Positions 8,467 through 17,177 of a DNA stretch of 64,000 nt are shown here, piece by piece. The position numbers and the translations under genes are program-made. The DNA is taken from the NCBI RefSeq assembly GCF_001428665.1, contig NZ_LMIJ01000014.1, positions 1 to 64,000 of the forward strand, given 5' to 3'. The notes beneath the pieces were generated by a model. That model was given only the letters and a program-made list of their open reading frames with translations. It was not told the DNA's origin and ran no database searches. Origin of the DNA: Acidovorax sp. Root219 (lineage in GTDB: Bacteria > Pseudomonadota > Gammaproteobacteria > Burkholderiales > Burkholderiaceae_C). Each line of letters begins with the position of its first letter. The stretch's first letter is position 1.

Positions 8467-8805
8467 CTACTTGGCGAGATCAATGGCCGTCACGACCATC
8501 TTTCCGCCTTCACTGACCACCATGAAGCGAACCTTGTCGCCGACCTGTACCTTGTCGAGCAGCGTCTTGTCCTTGGCGTTGAACACCATGGTCATGCCCG
8601 GCATCTCCAGGTGCTTGATCTCACCGTGCTTGATGGTGATCTTGCTGGTGTCCTTGTCGATCTTGCGAACTTCGCCATCGGTCATCGAGGCCGCGGCGGG
8701 GGAGGACTTGGCGGCGTCGGTTGCGGCTTGAGCCATGGCCGAGACTGGCAGCAGCGCGGCCAGCGAAAGCACAGCAGCGGCGATAGTGGTGTTGGCTTGC
8801 TTCAT
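8467..8805 (-). CDS. cusF: CusF-like periplasmic copper-binding protein
   Basis: A 112-residue exported protein: signal peptide about residues 1-26 (A-M-A-Q cleavage), then an OB-fold CusF domain. The metal region is I-T-I-K-H-G-E-I-K-H-L-E-M-P-G-M-T-M-V-F, giving His60, Met71 and Met73 in the places of the CusF ligands. The tryptophan that caps Cu(I) in E. coli CusF is replaced by Met68, with an extra His65. AAGGAATA precedes the start. It is the last gene of the minus-strand periplasmic copper operon and probably hands Cu(I)/Ag(I) to efflux components. Confidence 0.88.
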   Translation of the reverse strand: MKQANTTIAAAVLSLAALLPVSAMAQAATDAAKSSPAAASMTDGEVRKIDKDTSKITIKHGEIKHLEMPGMTMVFNAKDKTLLDKVQVGDKVRFMVVSEGGKMVVTAIDLAK

Positions 8806-8846
8806 AAATATTCCTTGTTCAGTGGGTTGGTGCACTAACACGGGGG

Positions 8847-9332
8847 TTACTTCTTGGAGACCTTGACCTGGCCCTTCATGCCTGCGTCGTAGTGGCCTGG
8901 GTACAGGCATGCGAAATTCACATCACCGGCCTTGGTGAATTGCCAGATGATCTCGCCCTGTTTGCCTGGCGCGAGGGAGATCTTGCTTGGCTCGTCATGT
9001 TCCATCTCCGGAAACTTCTTCATGACCTCGTAGTGCTCCTTGAGCTCGGCCTCCGTGCCCAGGCTGAACTCGTGTTTGACTTGGCCGGAGTTCTTGATCA
9101 CGAAGCGGATGGTCTCGCCCTGCTTGGCGGCGATGGTCGCCGGCGTGAAGCGCATGGTGTCGGACATTTCGACATTCACGGTGCGGCTGACCTTGCCGGC
9201 TTTGCCTGGCTGACCGATGGCCGACTCCGCACTACCGTGGCCATGGCCGCCCCCGTGGTTGCCGCCGGCGAAGCTGTTGAAGGACATGGCCACCAAGGCG
9301 GAGGCTGCGATCAGGGAAAGGGTGCGTTTCAT
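8847..9332 (-). CDS. copI: Periplasmic cupredoxin, CopI-like
   Basis: A 161-residue exported cupredoxin. After a signal peptide ending near residue 22 comes a His-rich stretch (H-G-G-G-H-G-H-G), then a plastocyanin/azurin-type fold. A type-1 copper site is visible: His87 (V-K-H-E-F), Cys142, His147 and Met152 in F-A-C-L-Y-P-G-H-Y-D-A-G-M. This matches the CopI family, described as needed for copper tolerance in purple beta-proteobacteria. Downstream of the multicopper oxidase (35-base gap), it could accept electrons or copper from it (inference). Confidence 0.85.
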   Translation of the reverse strand: MKRTLSLIAASALVAMSFNSFAGGNHGGGHGHGSAESAIGQPGKAGKVSRTVNVEMSDTMRFTPATIAAKQGETIRFVIKNSGQVKHEFSLGTEAELKEHYEVMKKFPEMEHDEPSKISLAPGKQGEIIWQFTKAGDVNFACLYPGHYDAGMKGQVKVSKK

Positions 9333-9367
9333 GAGTACCTCGTGGAGTGAATCAGGGAGATGGGTTT

Positions 9368-10780
9368 TCAGTGCCCGTTATGGGACGAAGGCTTTCTGGC
9401 CTTGACGACGGTGTCGGAGGCGGACTGGTCCTTGCGTGGCATGGACTGCCCGCCCTCGGCCTTGAAGCGGGCTGGCTCGGCGACCGGCCCGGTGTACTCG
9501 TAGGCGACCGTGCCTTCGGGGTGCTTGTACCAACCAGGGTTCTTGTAGTCGCCTGGCTTTTGGTCGCGGCGTACCTTGACGACGCTGAACATGCCGCCCA
9601 TCTCGACCGACCCGAAGGGGCCTTCGCCCGTCATCATCGGAATGGTGTTGTCGGGGATGGGCATCTCCATCTCCGTCATGTCCGCCATGCCGCGCTCACC
9701 CATCACCATGTAGTCGGGAATGAGGTTGTTGATCTTCTTGGCCACCCCCCGGTGGTCCACGCCGATCATGGTGGGAATGTCGTGCCCCATCGCGTTCATG
9801 GTGTGGTGGCTCTTGTGGCAGTGGAAGGCCCAGTCGCCTTCTTCGTCCGCCAGGAATTCGATCTGGCGCATCTGGCCGACCGCCACGTCCGTGGTCACCT
9901 CATACATCCGGGTGCTCTTGGGCGTGGGACCGCCATCCGAGCCAGTCACGAGGAACTCGTGGCCGTGCAAGTGGATGGGGTGGTTGGTCATGGTCAGATT
10001 GCCGATGCGCATGCGCACCTTGTCGTTCAGGCGCACGTTCAGGGAGTCGATGCCCGGGAAGATGCGGCTGTTCCAACTCCACAGGTTGAAGTCGAGCATG
10101 GTCATGATCTTGGGCGTGTAGCTCCCAGGATCGATGTCAAAGGCGTTGAGCAGGAAGCAGAAGTCGCGCTGCACCTCGTCAATCAGCGGATGCTTGGATT
10201 TGGGATGCGTGATCCAAAAGCCCATCATGCCCATGGCCATCTGGGTCATTTCATCAGCATGCGGGTGGTACATGAAGGTGCCCGGACGGCGTGCAACGAA
10301 TTCGTAGACGAAGGTCTTGCCCGGCTGGATGGCGGGCTGGTTCAGGCCTGCCACGCCGTCCATGCCATTGGGCAGGCGTTGCCCGTGCCAGTGGATGCTG
10401 GTGTGCTCGGACAGCTTGTTGGTCACGAAGATGCGCACGCGGTCGCCTTCCACCACTTCGATGGTGGGGCCAGGGCTTTGGCCGTTGTAGCCCCACAGAT
10501 GGGCCTTGAAGCCGGGGGCCATTTCTCGCACCACGGGTTCGGCCACCAGATGGAACTCCTTGACGCCCTGGTTCATGCGCCAAGGCAAGGTCCAGCCGTT
10601 GAGCGTGACCACGGGGTTGTAAGGGCGCCCGGAGTTAGGAACCAGTGGCGCCATGGTGTCTGGACTTGTCTGGAAAACAGGCTCCGGCAAAGCCGCCATT
10701 GCCACCCGACTCACGCTCGCTGCCGCCACTGCCCCGCCGGCGATACCTGCAAAGCGAAAAAAATCTCTTCTCGAACTCAT
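9368..10780 (-). CDS. Multicopper oxidase, Tat-exported
   Basis: A 470-residue periplasmic oxidase, likely oxidising Cu(I). It begins with a twin-arginine signal (S-R-R-D-F-F-R-F). Copper motifs occur in the usual order: H-W-H-G (130-133), H-P-H-A-D (172-176), N-H-P-I-H-L-H-G-H-E-F (267-277) and H-C-H-K-S-H-H with Met331 (320-331). In most family members the last motif lies near the C terminus; here about 140 residues follow, rich in Met (G-E-R-G-M-A-D-M-T-E-M-E-M-P). That tail could bind substrate copper. It sits between a TolC-like gene and the cupredoxin gene in one operon. Confidence 0.92.
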   Translation of the reverse strand: MSSRRDFFRFAGIAGGAVAAASVSRVAMAALPEPVFQTSPDTMAPLVPNSGRPYNPVVTLNGWTLPWRMNQGVKEFHLVAEPVVREMAPGFKAHLWGYNGQSPGPTIEVVEGDRVRIFVTNKLSEHTSIHWHGQRLPNGMDGVAGLNQPAIQPGKTFVYEFVARRPGTFMYHPHADEMTQMAMGMMGFWITHPKSKHPLIDEVQRDFCFLLNAFDIDPGSYTPKIMTMLDFNLWSWNSRIFPGIDSLNVRLNDKVRMRIGNLTMTNHPIHLHGHEFLVTGSDGGPTPKSTRMYEVTTDVAVGQMRQIEFLADEEGDWAFHCHKSHHTMNAMGHDIPTMIGVDHRGVAKKINNLIPDYMVMGERGMADMTEMEMPIPDNTIPMMTGEGPFGSVEMGGMFSVVKVRRDQKPGDYKNPGWYKHPEGTVAYEYTGPVAEPARFKAEGGQSMPRKDQSASDTVVKARKPSSHNGH

Positions 10781-10798
10781 GTTGGTTTCCTTTTGGGA

Positions 10799-12235
10799 TC
10801 AGTGGCCTGCACCGGACTCTGCGGCGGCTGCACCGCCGCCGCTGGCAACGCCAGCGCTCGTGGGCTTGCCGATGAGGGAGGCTTGAAGGGCCGCTTCTGC
10901 CTGCCAGAACTGCTGCTCGGCATTGAGCGCCGCCATCACCGAGCTCACCTGGTCGCGGGAGTCGGCCAGCAGCTCGAACACGCTGATCAGCATCCCGTTG
11001 TAGCGAAGCTGGTTTTCTTCGGAGATGGTTTTCCTCAGCGGGATCACCTCGTCGCGGTGGTGGCGCGCTATGTCATACGCCGTGCGGTAGGCGGAGTAGC
11101 TTTCCCGGAGGTTGGAGCCGGCCGCTCTCGAGGTTGCCTCCAGGCGATTGGCTGCGGCCAGGGTCTGGGCACTCATCGCGCTGCGCTGCATACCGCCCCA
11201 GTCGAAAATGGGCAACCGCAGGCTGATCTCAAAGCCGCGGCGGGTTTGCTTCGTGTTCTCGGCCGCATCGAAGACAGAATCGCGTCGCACCCCCAGCTCG
11301 ATGTCCGTGAATGTCATGACCGAGTTCCAGCCCTGCGAGCGAGCAGCTGCGTCATAGTCCGACTTGGCGATCTGCAGATCCAGGCGGCCTTGGGATGCCT
11401 GGCGGCCAGCATCCTGGGCCGACAGCGGCTCCTTGGGCAGCGTGGGTAAGCGCTCAGGCAGCTTGAGCATGGCAGCCTGGTTGTCATCCAAGCCCAGCAG
11501 GCGGACCAATTCTTCCCGGGCCGCCATGGTCTGGTGCTGGGCGCTGGCCAGCTGGGTCGCTGTGTCCGCGTAGAACGCCTGCTGGCGCGCACGATCGAGC
11601 TTGTTGAAGTTTCCGACCGCCTGCAGGCGCTTGGCCAATTCGGCGCTCGCTTGGGCGCTGGCAAAGACCTGCTGGGTGTAGGCCAGCGTCTGCTGGGCCG
11701 CGACAGCGCGCACCCAGGCTTGGCGAACTTGTGTCACCTGGTCCACCACGTCGCTGCTCAGGCGCAACTGGGCCTGCTTGATCCTCAGCTCCGCAGTTCC
11801 TTTGCGCGTAGGCAAGGTCAGCAGGTCCAGCAGGCCAAACGACAGCAGCCGGCCGATCTCTGTTTCATCGCCCAGGCGCATGCGCTCCAGGCTCAGGATG
11901 GGGTTGGCAATGCGACCGGACTGGGCCGCTGTAGCGGCATCAGCCCAACTCTGGGCCACGATGGCCTGCATGGATGGACTGTTGACCAGCGCGAGTTGCA
12001 CGGCTTCCTTCTGACCGAGCGGCTTGCTCAGCAGATCGGAGGCGCGCTGGCGCAAGGCGTCTTGCTCGGACTTGTCGCGGGCCAGGTTGAGTTGGCCGTC
12101 CGTGAAGCTTGCCGTTGCGCTATTGGCGCTGGACAGGTTCTGCTCCAGGTTCACGCTGGCGCAGCCTGACAGCACCGCGACGGCCGCCAGCGCGATCACG
12201 AGCTTGGTACGGGGCAAGCGCAATGGGCGGATCAT
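10799..12235 (-). CDS. TolC-family outer membrane lipoprotein
   Basis: A 478-residue outer-membrane efflux protein. The signal ends in a lipobox (V-L-S-G-C-A-S), so Cys24 or so should be lipidated. The body is a duplicated coiled-coil/beta layout with periodic Ala, Gln and Leu, typical of TolC/OEP proteins, and a low-complexity Gly/Ala tail. Its ATG overlaps the upstream stop as ATGA. No RND pump gene is in this operon, so it may serve a pump elsewhere in the window or act with the oxidase and cupredoxin, an arrangement also found in other beta-proteobacterial copper loci. Confidence 0.88.
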   Translation of the reverse strand: MIRPLRLPRTKLVIALAAVAVLSGCASVNLEQNLSSANSATASFTDGQLNLARDKSEQDALRQRASDLLSKPLGQKEAVQLALVNSPSMQAIVAQSWADAATAAQSGRIANPILSLERMRLGDETEIGRLLSFGLLDLLTLPTRKGTAELRIKQAQLRLSSDVVDQVTQVRQAWVRAVAAQQTLAYTQQVFASAQASAELAKRLQAVGNFNKLDRARQQAFYADTATQLASAQHQTMAAREELVRLLGLDDNQAAMLKLPERLPTLPKEPLSAQDAGRQASQGRLDLQIAKSDYDAAARSQGWNSVMTFTDIELGVRRDSVFDAAENTKQTRRGFEISLRLPIFDWGGMQRSAMSAQTLAAANRLEATSRAAGSNLRESYSAYRTAYDIARHHRDEVIPLRKTISEENQLRYNGMLISVFELLADSRDQVSSVMAALNAEQQFWQAEAALQASLIGKPTSAGVASGGGAAAAESGAGH

Positions 12236-12549
12236 TGCTTGCCTCCGTGGTGCGCGTCATGGCCTTGGGCGGCTTGGTCCTTCCCGGACGCAGGTGCCGT
12301 CTGGCTCATCTCCTTGGCATAGGCACGCCATCCACCGATCTCGCCCACCTTGTCGTTGGCCTCCCTCCACGACTGGACGGATTGCTCCTTGTAGGCCTCG
12401 TAGCCCGTGAAAGTCGAGCGGTAGGAAAGCTGGTAGTCCACTTTCGTGGCCTCAGCGTCAGGCATCTGTGCAAATGCCAGGGAGGGCAGCACAAGCGCGA
12501 CGGCCAGCCAGGGGCCTGAGGTTGGTCGTGAAAGCCAAGGATTTTTCAT
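12232..12549 (-). CDS. Small exported protein heading the copper operon
   Basis: A 105-residue product with a signal peptide (A-V-A-L-V-L-P-S-L-A-F-A, cleavage near residue 28), a mature part rich in Tyr and charged residues (Y-Q-L-S-Y-R-S-T-F-T-G-Y-E-A-Y-K-E-Q), and a His-ending tail (G-H-D-A-H-H-G-G). Not recognised as a named family. Being first in the operon and downstream of a CopR-type box, it is probably copper-induced; the tail suggests weak metal binding. The start at 12549 gives a clean signal peptide. Confidence 0.75.
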   Translation of the reverse strand: MKNPWLSRPTSGPWLAVALVLPSLAFAQMPDAEATKVDYQLSYRSTFTGYEAYKEQSVQSWREANDKVGEIGGWRAYAKEMSQTAPASGKDQAAQGHDAHHGGKQ

Positions 12550-12618
12550 AGATTCACCAATGCGTTTCGTGATGGATGCATTGTGTGAACCCCTTGCTGC
12601 CGCCGACATAACGGGTCC

Positions 12619-12634
12619 ATTACATCTTTGTAAT
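12619..12634. promoter_or_regulatory. CopR-type box (perfect inverted repeat)
   Basis: ATTACA at 12619-12624 and TGTAAT at 12629-12634 form a perfect 6-bp inverted repeat around TCTT. It lies between the divergent copper efflux operon and copR, so it can serve both. Four similar boxes lie beside DUF4148 genes elsewhere in the window. Confidence 0.75.
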
Positions 12635-12693
12635 GTTCAGGAAAGGCAGCGATCAACGGGCACACTTGCCCCAACAGGTCAAGGGAGCCTCCC

Positions 12694-13380
12694 GTGAAGA
12701 TATTGGTCGTAGAGGATGAAATCAAAACCGGCGAATACCTGCGCCAGGGCTTGCGCGAGGCGGGCTTCAATGCCGATCTGGTGCACAACGGGGTCGATGG
12801 CCTTCACATGGCGCAGGAAGGCGACTACGACCTGGTCATCCTGGATGTCATGCTCCCGGGGATGGATGGTTGGCAGGTCCTGAAGAGCCTGCGGCGCCAC
12901 GGCCTGGAGATGCCCGTCCTTTTCCTGACCGCCAAAGACCATGTGGATGACCGCATCAAGGGCCTTGAGCTGGGCGCGGACGACTACCTGGTCAAGCCGT
13001 TCTCGTTTGCCGAACTGCTCGCGCGGGTGCGAACCATTCTCAGGCGCGGGCGCAGCGGGACCGAGGTAACCGTGCTGCAGGTAGCGGATCTGGAACTCGA
13101 TCTGCTGCGCCGGCGCGTGAGCCGTTCCAGCAAGCGCATTGACCTCACCGCCAAGGAGTTCGGGCTGCTGGAGTTACTCATGCGCCGCCATGGAGAGGTC
13201 CTTCCTCGCTCACTTATCGCCTCACAGGTGTGGGACATGAACTTTGACAGCGATTCCAATGTGATCGAGGTGGCGATGCGCAGGCTGCGGGCCAAAATCG
13301 ATGACGCTTACGACACCAAGCTCATCCAGACGGTGCGGGGCATGGGCTACGTGCTTGAGGCGCCTGAGGAGAGCCCGTGA
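12694..13380 (+). CDS. copR: Heavy-metal response regulator, OmpR family
   Basis: A 228-residue response regulator. Receiver domain (residues 1-120): acidic pair E-D-E near the N terminus, phospho-acceptor Asp in [16 protein letters not shown] and K-P-F-S-F-A-E-L. C-terminal OmpR-type winged helix includes R-I-D-L-T-A-K-E-F-x-L-L-E-L-L and [16 protein letters not shown]. This follows the CusR/CopR pattern for periplasmic copper or silver sensing. The sensor gene overlaps its stop (GTGA). A 16-bp inverted-repeat box lies 60 bp upstream. Confidence 0.93.
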   Translation: MKILVVEDEIKTGEYLRQGLREAGFNADLVHNGVDGLHMAQEGDYDLVILDVMLPGMDGWQVLKSLRRHGLEMPVLFLTAKDHVDDRIKGLELGADDYLVKPFSFAELLARVRTILRRGRSGTEVTVLQVADLELDLLRRRVSRSSKRIDLTAKEFGLLELLMRRHGEVLPRSLIASQVWDMNFDSDSNVIEVAMRRLRAKIDDAYDTKLIQTVRGMGYVLEAPEESP

Positions 13381-14783
13381 GCGCACCGTACTCGTTGACG
13401 ACACGACTGACGGTCTTTTTTACACTCGCCTCCGCATTCGTTCTCATCGGCCTGGGAGCCCTGGTCGCCGTCTCCATTGACCGGCACTTCGTGGAGCTGG
13501 ATCGCGACGCCCTGCGCGACAAGATCCATCTCATGCGGGAAGTGATCGGCAAGTCCAAATCCCCCCAGGACCTGCAGACTCGTCTGGACGAGGTGCTGCA
13601 CAGCCACGAGGGTCTCTTTGTCAGCGTGACACGCGGCAGCGAAGCGCTTTATTCAACACCCGGGTTTGAGTTTCCCGACAACCTTGCGGAGATGACCCGT
13701 GGCGCGCGCCTGGGCGTTGCGGCTTGGCAGGCAGGAGCCAGAAACGTTCGTGGGATGTACGACTCAGTGTCTGCCTCTGGGAGCGGCGATGCGCCGCTGC
13801 AGGTCAGTGTGGCGCTGGATACGGCCCACCACAAGCACTTCATGCACGACTTGATCCGTGTCCTGGCGGTCTACGTGGCCTTGGCCACCCTGGTGGCGGG
13901 CATCCTGGGATGGTGGGCTGCCAAGAACGGGCTGGCACCCTTGCGCGCCATGCGCTCGCGCGCCATGGCCATCACGGCCAAGCGGCTCGATGAGCGCATG
14001 CCCAGCCAGGAATTCCCCATCGAGATGGCTGATCTTGCGACGACCTTGAATGAAATGCTGCGCCGCTTGAAGGAAGACTTCGATCGCCTCTCTGAATTTT
14101 CCTCGGACCTGGCCCACGAGCTGCGCACGCCCATCAACAACCTGATGACGCAAACGCAAGTCACGCTGGGCCAGTCCCGCACACCCGAGCAGTACCGCGA
14201 CATCCTTGCCTCCAACGCAGAGGAATACCAGCGCCTTGGGCGGATGGTCGCGGACATGCTGTTCCTTGCGAAGGCCGACCACGGACTGATCCTACCCACG
14301 ACGGAGAAGATCGCCGTGCACGCGGAGGTGCAGGCGCTTTTCGATTTCTATGAGGCGTTGGCCGAAGAAAAGCAGGTGCATCTGAAGCTGCTCGGTGCGG
14401 CGGAAATCTCTGGTGACAGGCTGATGCTGCGGCGGGCCCTGAGCAACCTTCTGTCCAATGCGGTCAGGTACACGCCGCCCGGTGAAACCGTGTTCGTTGA
14501 AATCACCGCAGACCTTCACGGAACCACGGTGAATGTCACCAATCGCGGGCCGGCCATCGAGGAGCAGATGGTTCCTCGCCTGTTTGATCGGTTCTTCAGG
14601 GCAGACAAGTCGCGCAAGCAACTGGACTCTGAAGGGTCGGGTCTGGGCCTGTCCATCACCCAGGCCATCGTGCATGCACACCGCGGCCGAATCTCCGTGA
14701 GCTCGGATAGCGGCAAGACATGCTTTTCAATGTACTTTCCCAGTGCACACAGCATTGGCAAGCACCAGACAACCAATAGCTGA
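13377..14783 (+). CDS. copS: Heavy-metal sensor histidine kinase
   Basis: A 468-residue inner-membrane kinase, GTG start overlapping the copR stop. Transmembrane segments lie near residues 15-37 and 160-180 with a periplasmic sensor domain of about 120 residues between; a HAMP linker follows. The H-box is [14 protein letters not shown], the N-box [13 protein letters not shown] and the G-box G-S-G-L-G-L-S-I-T. Overall length and layout match CusS/CopS-type sensors of periplasmic copper or silver. It should phosphorylate the regulator encoded just upstream. Confidence 0.92.
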   Translation: MSAPYSLTTRLTVFFTLASAFVLIGLGALVAVSIDRHFVELDRDALRDKIHLMREVIGKSKSPQDLQTRLDEVLHSHEGLFVSVTRGSEALYSTPGFEFPDNLAEMTRGARLGVAAWQAGARNVRGMYDSVSASGSGDAPLQVSVALDTAHHKHFMHDLIRVLAVYVALATLVAGILGWWAAKNGLAPLRAMRSRAMAITAKRLDERMPSQEFPIEMADLATTLNEMLRRLKEDFDRLSEFSSDLAHELRTPINNLMTQTQVTLGQSRTPEQYRDILASNAEEYQRLGRMVADMLFLAKADHGLILPTTEKIAVHAEVQALFDFYEALAEEKQVHLKLLGAAEISGDRLMLRRALSNLLSNAVRYTPPGETVFVEITADLHGTTVNVTNRGPAIEEQMVPRLFDRFFRADKSRKQLDSEGSGLGLSITQAIVHAHRGRISVSSDSGKTCFSMYFPSAHSIGKHQTTNS

Positions 14784-14880
14784 TTCCCTTGGCACGCTCA
14801 TCGACTGCTGGAAGGCAGACGCGTGCAGCACCTACAACAGCTTGGCGATGAGCGCTTCAGCCTCAGGTCGGGCGGCGGCG

Positions 14881-15405
14881 TTAGAACCTGGGTTCATGGG
14901 CAGCTCCTGACGATTGGTTTGCCACCGCCGCGTGGTGGGCCGCATGGTAGCGATCGGGATAGATCTCGTTGAGCTTGCGGCCGTCTTCACCGACCGCCAC
15001 GAGCTCCCCACTGCTGATAGCGCGCGCCAGTTCGCTCTTGACCTGGTCGCGGGTCTTGGAAGGTGCCGAGGCGACTGCAGGATAGCGTGCAGGATCAAGC
15101 TCATTGAGCTTCGCTCCCGATTCGCCGCCGGCCATCATGTGGCCCGTACGGATTGCCTGCTCCAGTTCAGCCCGCACCTGGTCGCGTGTCTTTGCGCCGA
15201 GCGCGGACGCTGCCACGGGGTAGGCATGGGGATTGAGCTGCCTGAGCGTCAGGCCCGACTCGCCAGAGGCGAGCATGTCGCCGCTTCGCACGGCCTGCAC
15301 CAGCTCCGCCTGCACCTGCTCGCGCGTCTTGCTGACACTCTGGTCCGAAGCGAACGCGGGGGCGGCGATGAGGGAAAGAACGATGAGAGTGGATTTGAGT
15401 TTCAT
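14881..15405 (-). CDS. Exported DUF4148 repeat protein
   Basis: A 174-residue periplasmic protein of unknown function. A signal peptide (residues 1-19, A-P-A-F-A) precedes three copies of a repeat of about 45-50 residues: K-T-R-E/D-Q-V-x-A-E-L-x-x-A-x-R-S-G-D-M-x-A-x-G-E-S-G-x-K-L-N-E-L. The C terminus adds a His-containing tail (Y-H-A-A-H-H-A-A). The K-T-R-x-Q-V-x-A-E-L core is the hallmark of DUF4148. A close paralogue with the same three repeats lies at 43415-43942. Downstream of copRS and convergent with it; role unknown, likely metal-induced. Confidence 0.8.
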   Translation of the reverse strand: MKLKSTLIVLSLIAAPAFASDQSVSKTREQVQAELVQAVRSGDMLASGESGLTLRQLNPHAYPVAASALGAKTRDQVRAELEQAIRTGHMMAGGESGAKLNELDPARYPAVASAPSKTRDQVKSELARAISSGELVAVGEDGRKLNEIYPDRYHAAHHAAVANQSSGAAHEPRF

Positions 15406-15497
15406 GGTGGTATTCCTTGTTGAATGGATGAGAGAACTGCTCACTACCGGGAGCTGCGAATGGCAGCCCATCGGCAGTGGTTCGTCTGGATGCGCGG

Positions 15498-15869
15498 TCA
15501 GGGCAGTTGGCGGGCATCGACCCAGCCGGCCTCGCCGCCCATGTCGCGCATGCCGTCGCGGCCCACGGGGTTGCGTTTGGCGGCTTGCAGCTCGTCAAGG
15601 ACTTGCTGGCGGGTCTTCGTCAGTTGCGGGCCCTTGACCAGCGGATAGGTGGCTGGGTAGCCGCGGCTGATCCAGTACAGAGAACCGTCCTTCTGGGCGG
15701 CCAGCACGGTGCTTTCGACAGCCTGGCGGCTCACGGCGTTGCCCATGTGGTCAGGGGCGAAGCTCACGCCTTCCTCCTGGCTCGGGCTGGCGTGGTACAC
15801 GGAAGTGGCGAAGGATGCCGTGGCAGATGCTGCGAGGCTGGCAACGAGGACGGCGGTACGGATTTTCAT
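15498..15869 (-). CDS. Short exported DUF4148-like protein
   Basis: A 123-residue exported protein. The start at 15869 gives a signal peptide (A-S-L-A-A-S-A-T-A-S-F-A). The mature part begins S-V-Y-H-A-S-P-S-Q-E-E-G-V-x-F-A-P-D-H, followed by a segment on the pattern A-x-x-D-G-S-L-x-x-I-S-R-G-Y-P and a single K-T-R-Q-Q-V-L-D-E-L core. It belongs to the same short subfamily as the genes at 26361 and 33917. 93 bases separate it from the three-repeat DUF4148 gene on the same strand, so the two may be co-transcribed. Function unknown. Confidence 0.72.
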   Translation of the reverse strand: MKIRTAVLVASLAASATASFATSVYHASPSQEEGVSFAPDHMGNAVSRQAVESTVLAAQKDGSLYWISRGYPATYPLVKGPQLTKTRQQVLDELQAAKRNPVGRDGMRDMGGEAGWVDARQLP

Positions 15870-16249
15870 GATGGTCTCCTGTGGCGCCGGATGCCCGATA
15901 TGGTCCATCCAGGTGGCGTTTAAATGCACCACGAAGAGAAGTCTAGAAAATGCACCCCCACAAAGGCCTGACCTGCCGATTACGCTTTTGACATGCATGT
16001 GCAAGCGAGCACTGCGCACCAAAAAACCAAGGCATGCTCGCCTTCAATCTGACGGTCCGATTACGGTTCTGAAAGCCCGTTGTAATCCTCGACCAGTAAC
16101 GGGCGAAAAGCTGTCCGTTGTGGGGCAAATCGTCGGCGCCGACCTACAGTGCCGGTATCTCCGAGCGGCAGAAGATGGTCGCTCCTCGCAGCCCACTGCG
16201 CTGGATTTCGCACAGACCCTAGCCATTCCACGAATTAAAGGAGCTTCCA
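15870..16249. other. Intergenic control region with two CopR-type half-matching boxes
   Basis: No gene is seen in this 380-base stretch between the minus-strand DUF4148-like gene and the plus-strand copper-storage gene. It contains a good CopR-type box at 15979-15994 and a weaker one at 16060-16075, consistent with divergent metal-controlled promoters. Confidence 0.6.
15979..15994. promoter_or_regulatory. CopR-type box before the short DUF4148-like gene
   Basis: ATTACG-CTTT-TGACAT matches the 6-4-6 pattern of the perfect box at 12619. It lies 110 bases upstream of the minus-strand start at 15869. A second, weaker copy (ATTACG-GTTC-TGAAAG, 16060-16075) lies on the side of the copper-storage gene. 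Confidence 0.5.
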
Positions 16250-16591
16250 ATGAACCACGCCCAAACCCAATACCAAAGCTGCATCCAGGCCTGCCTGTCA
16301 TGCGCCACTACTTGCAACCAATGCTTCGCCGCATGCCTGCAGGAAGAAGACGTGAAGATGATGGTGCGCTGCATTGCCCTGGATGCAGACTGCGCTGCCG
16401 TGTGCAGTTTCGCTGCCAGTGCGATGGCGCGCAACAGCGAGCATGCCAAGGCCATCTGCGCGCTGTGCGCCGAGATTTGCCAAGCCTGTGGCGACGAGTG
16501 CGCCAAGCATGAAGCGGAGCATTGCCAAGCCTGCGCCGCCGAGTGCCACAAGTGCGCGCAGGAATGCCGGTCCATGGCCAGCGCCCGCTGA
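16250..16591 (+). CDS. csp: Cys-rich four-helix-bundle copper-storage protein
   Basis: A 113-residue cytosolic protein with 19 cysteines spaced mainly C-x2-C and C-x3-C along predicted helices (for example Cys11, 15, 18, 22, 25, 29 and Cys92, 95, 99, 102, 106). This matches the four-helix-bundle copper-binding family (Csp3/DUF326 type), in which cysteines line the core and hold many Cu(I) ions. No signal peptide is seen, so a cytosolic role is likely. AAAGGAG lies just upstream of the start. It leads a group with a DUF305 gene and a copper ATPase. Confidence 0.9.
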   Translation: MNHAQTQYQSCIQACLSCATTCNQCFAACLQEEDVKMMVRCIALDADCAAVCSFAASAMARNSEHAKAICALCAEICQACGDECAKHEAEHCQACAAECHKCAQECRSMASAR

Positions 16592-16623
16592 ACCACAACG
16601 TCATCCCTGTCTGGAGAATCGCG

Positions 16624-17037
16624 ATGAATGGTTCCTACCCTGTTCTGAAATTGATCCCCGCTACCGCACTGGCGGTCAGCGCCTTGGTGTCCCCATTGAT
16701 CGTGCAGGCCCAACAATCACCGCACGCCGGAATGAAAGGCTCCGGCATGGACTCCTCGATGCCCGCCGGCAAGATGGACATGAAGTCCATGATGAAGGGG
16801 AACAACGAGAAGATGTCGTCCATGGCGATGACCGGAAACCCCGATGTGGACTTTGCGCAGATGATGCGCATCCATCATCAGGGCGCTATCGACATGGCCC
16901 AGGGCCAGCTGCGCGATGGCAAAGATCCGCAGTTGCTGAAAATGGCCAAGGAAATCATCTCGGCGCAGAAAAAAGAGATTGCAGTCCTGGACGCGTTCTT
17001 GGCCAGAAGCGGCAAAGCACCTGCAGGCGCCAAGTAG
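16624..17037 (+). CDS. Exported DUF305 protein
   Basis: A 137-residue periplasmic protein. The signal peptide ends near residue 31 (V-Q-A-Q). The mature N terminus is Met-rich (M-K-G-S-G-M-D-S-S-M-P-A-G-K-M-D-M-K-S-M-M), then the DUF305 core D-F-A-Q-M-M-R-I-H-H-Q-G-A-I-D-M-A with a His pair and Met residues suitable for copper. A cyanobacterial DUF305 protein, CopM, binds Cu(I) and supports copper tolerance; the same role is inferred here. It follows the copper-storage gene by 32 bases and probably shares its transcript. Confidence 0.87.
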   Translation: MNGSYPVLKLIPATALAVSALVSPLIVQAQQSPHAGMKGSGMDSSMPAGKMDMKSMMKGNNEKMSSMAMTGNPDVDFAQMMRIHHQGAIDMAQGQLRDGKDPQLLKMAKEIISAQKKEIAVLDAFLARSGKAPAGAK

Positions 17038-17060
17038 CCTGCGCGCAACCCCAGGCGCTG

Positions 17061-17093
17061 CCCCTGGACCTGGAGCCCATCCAGATCCAGGGG
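17061..17093 (+). terminator. Strong hairpin between DUF305 gene and copper ATPase
   Basis: CCCCTGGA (17061-17068) pairs with TCCAGGGG (17086-17093); inside, CTGGA pairs with TCCAG around a GCCCA loop with one mismatch. No T-run follows, so it may be a Rho-assisted end or an mRNA-stabilising hairpin. Confidence 0.5.
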
Positions 17094-17177
17094 TAGTAGC
17101 TTGTGGGCTTCCTGCAATGGATTTACGCAGGGGCAGAGGCAGGACTCGCGATAGATCAGTGTTGCCCACGTTCAGGC

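Noticed and set aside
9347-11449. Long plus-strand frame opposite the oxidase and TolC-like genes
   Set aside because: Spans two real genes antisense; composition artefact rich in His, Val and Gly.
14832-14940. Possible frameshifted continuation of the DUF4148 gene at its 3' end
   Set aside because: An alternative frame runs on for about 20 residues past the stop, but the paralogue at 43415 has a similar total length, so the annotated stop is likely real.
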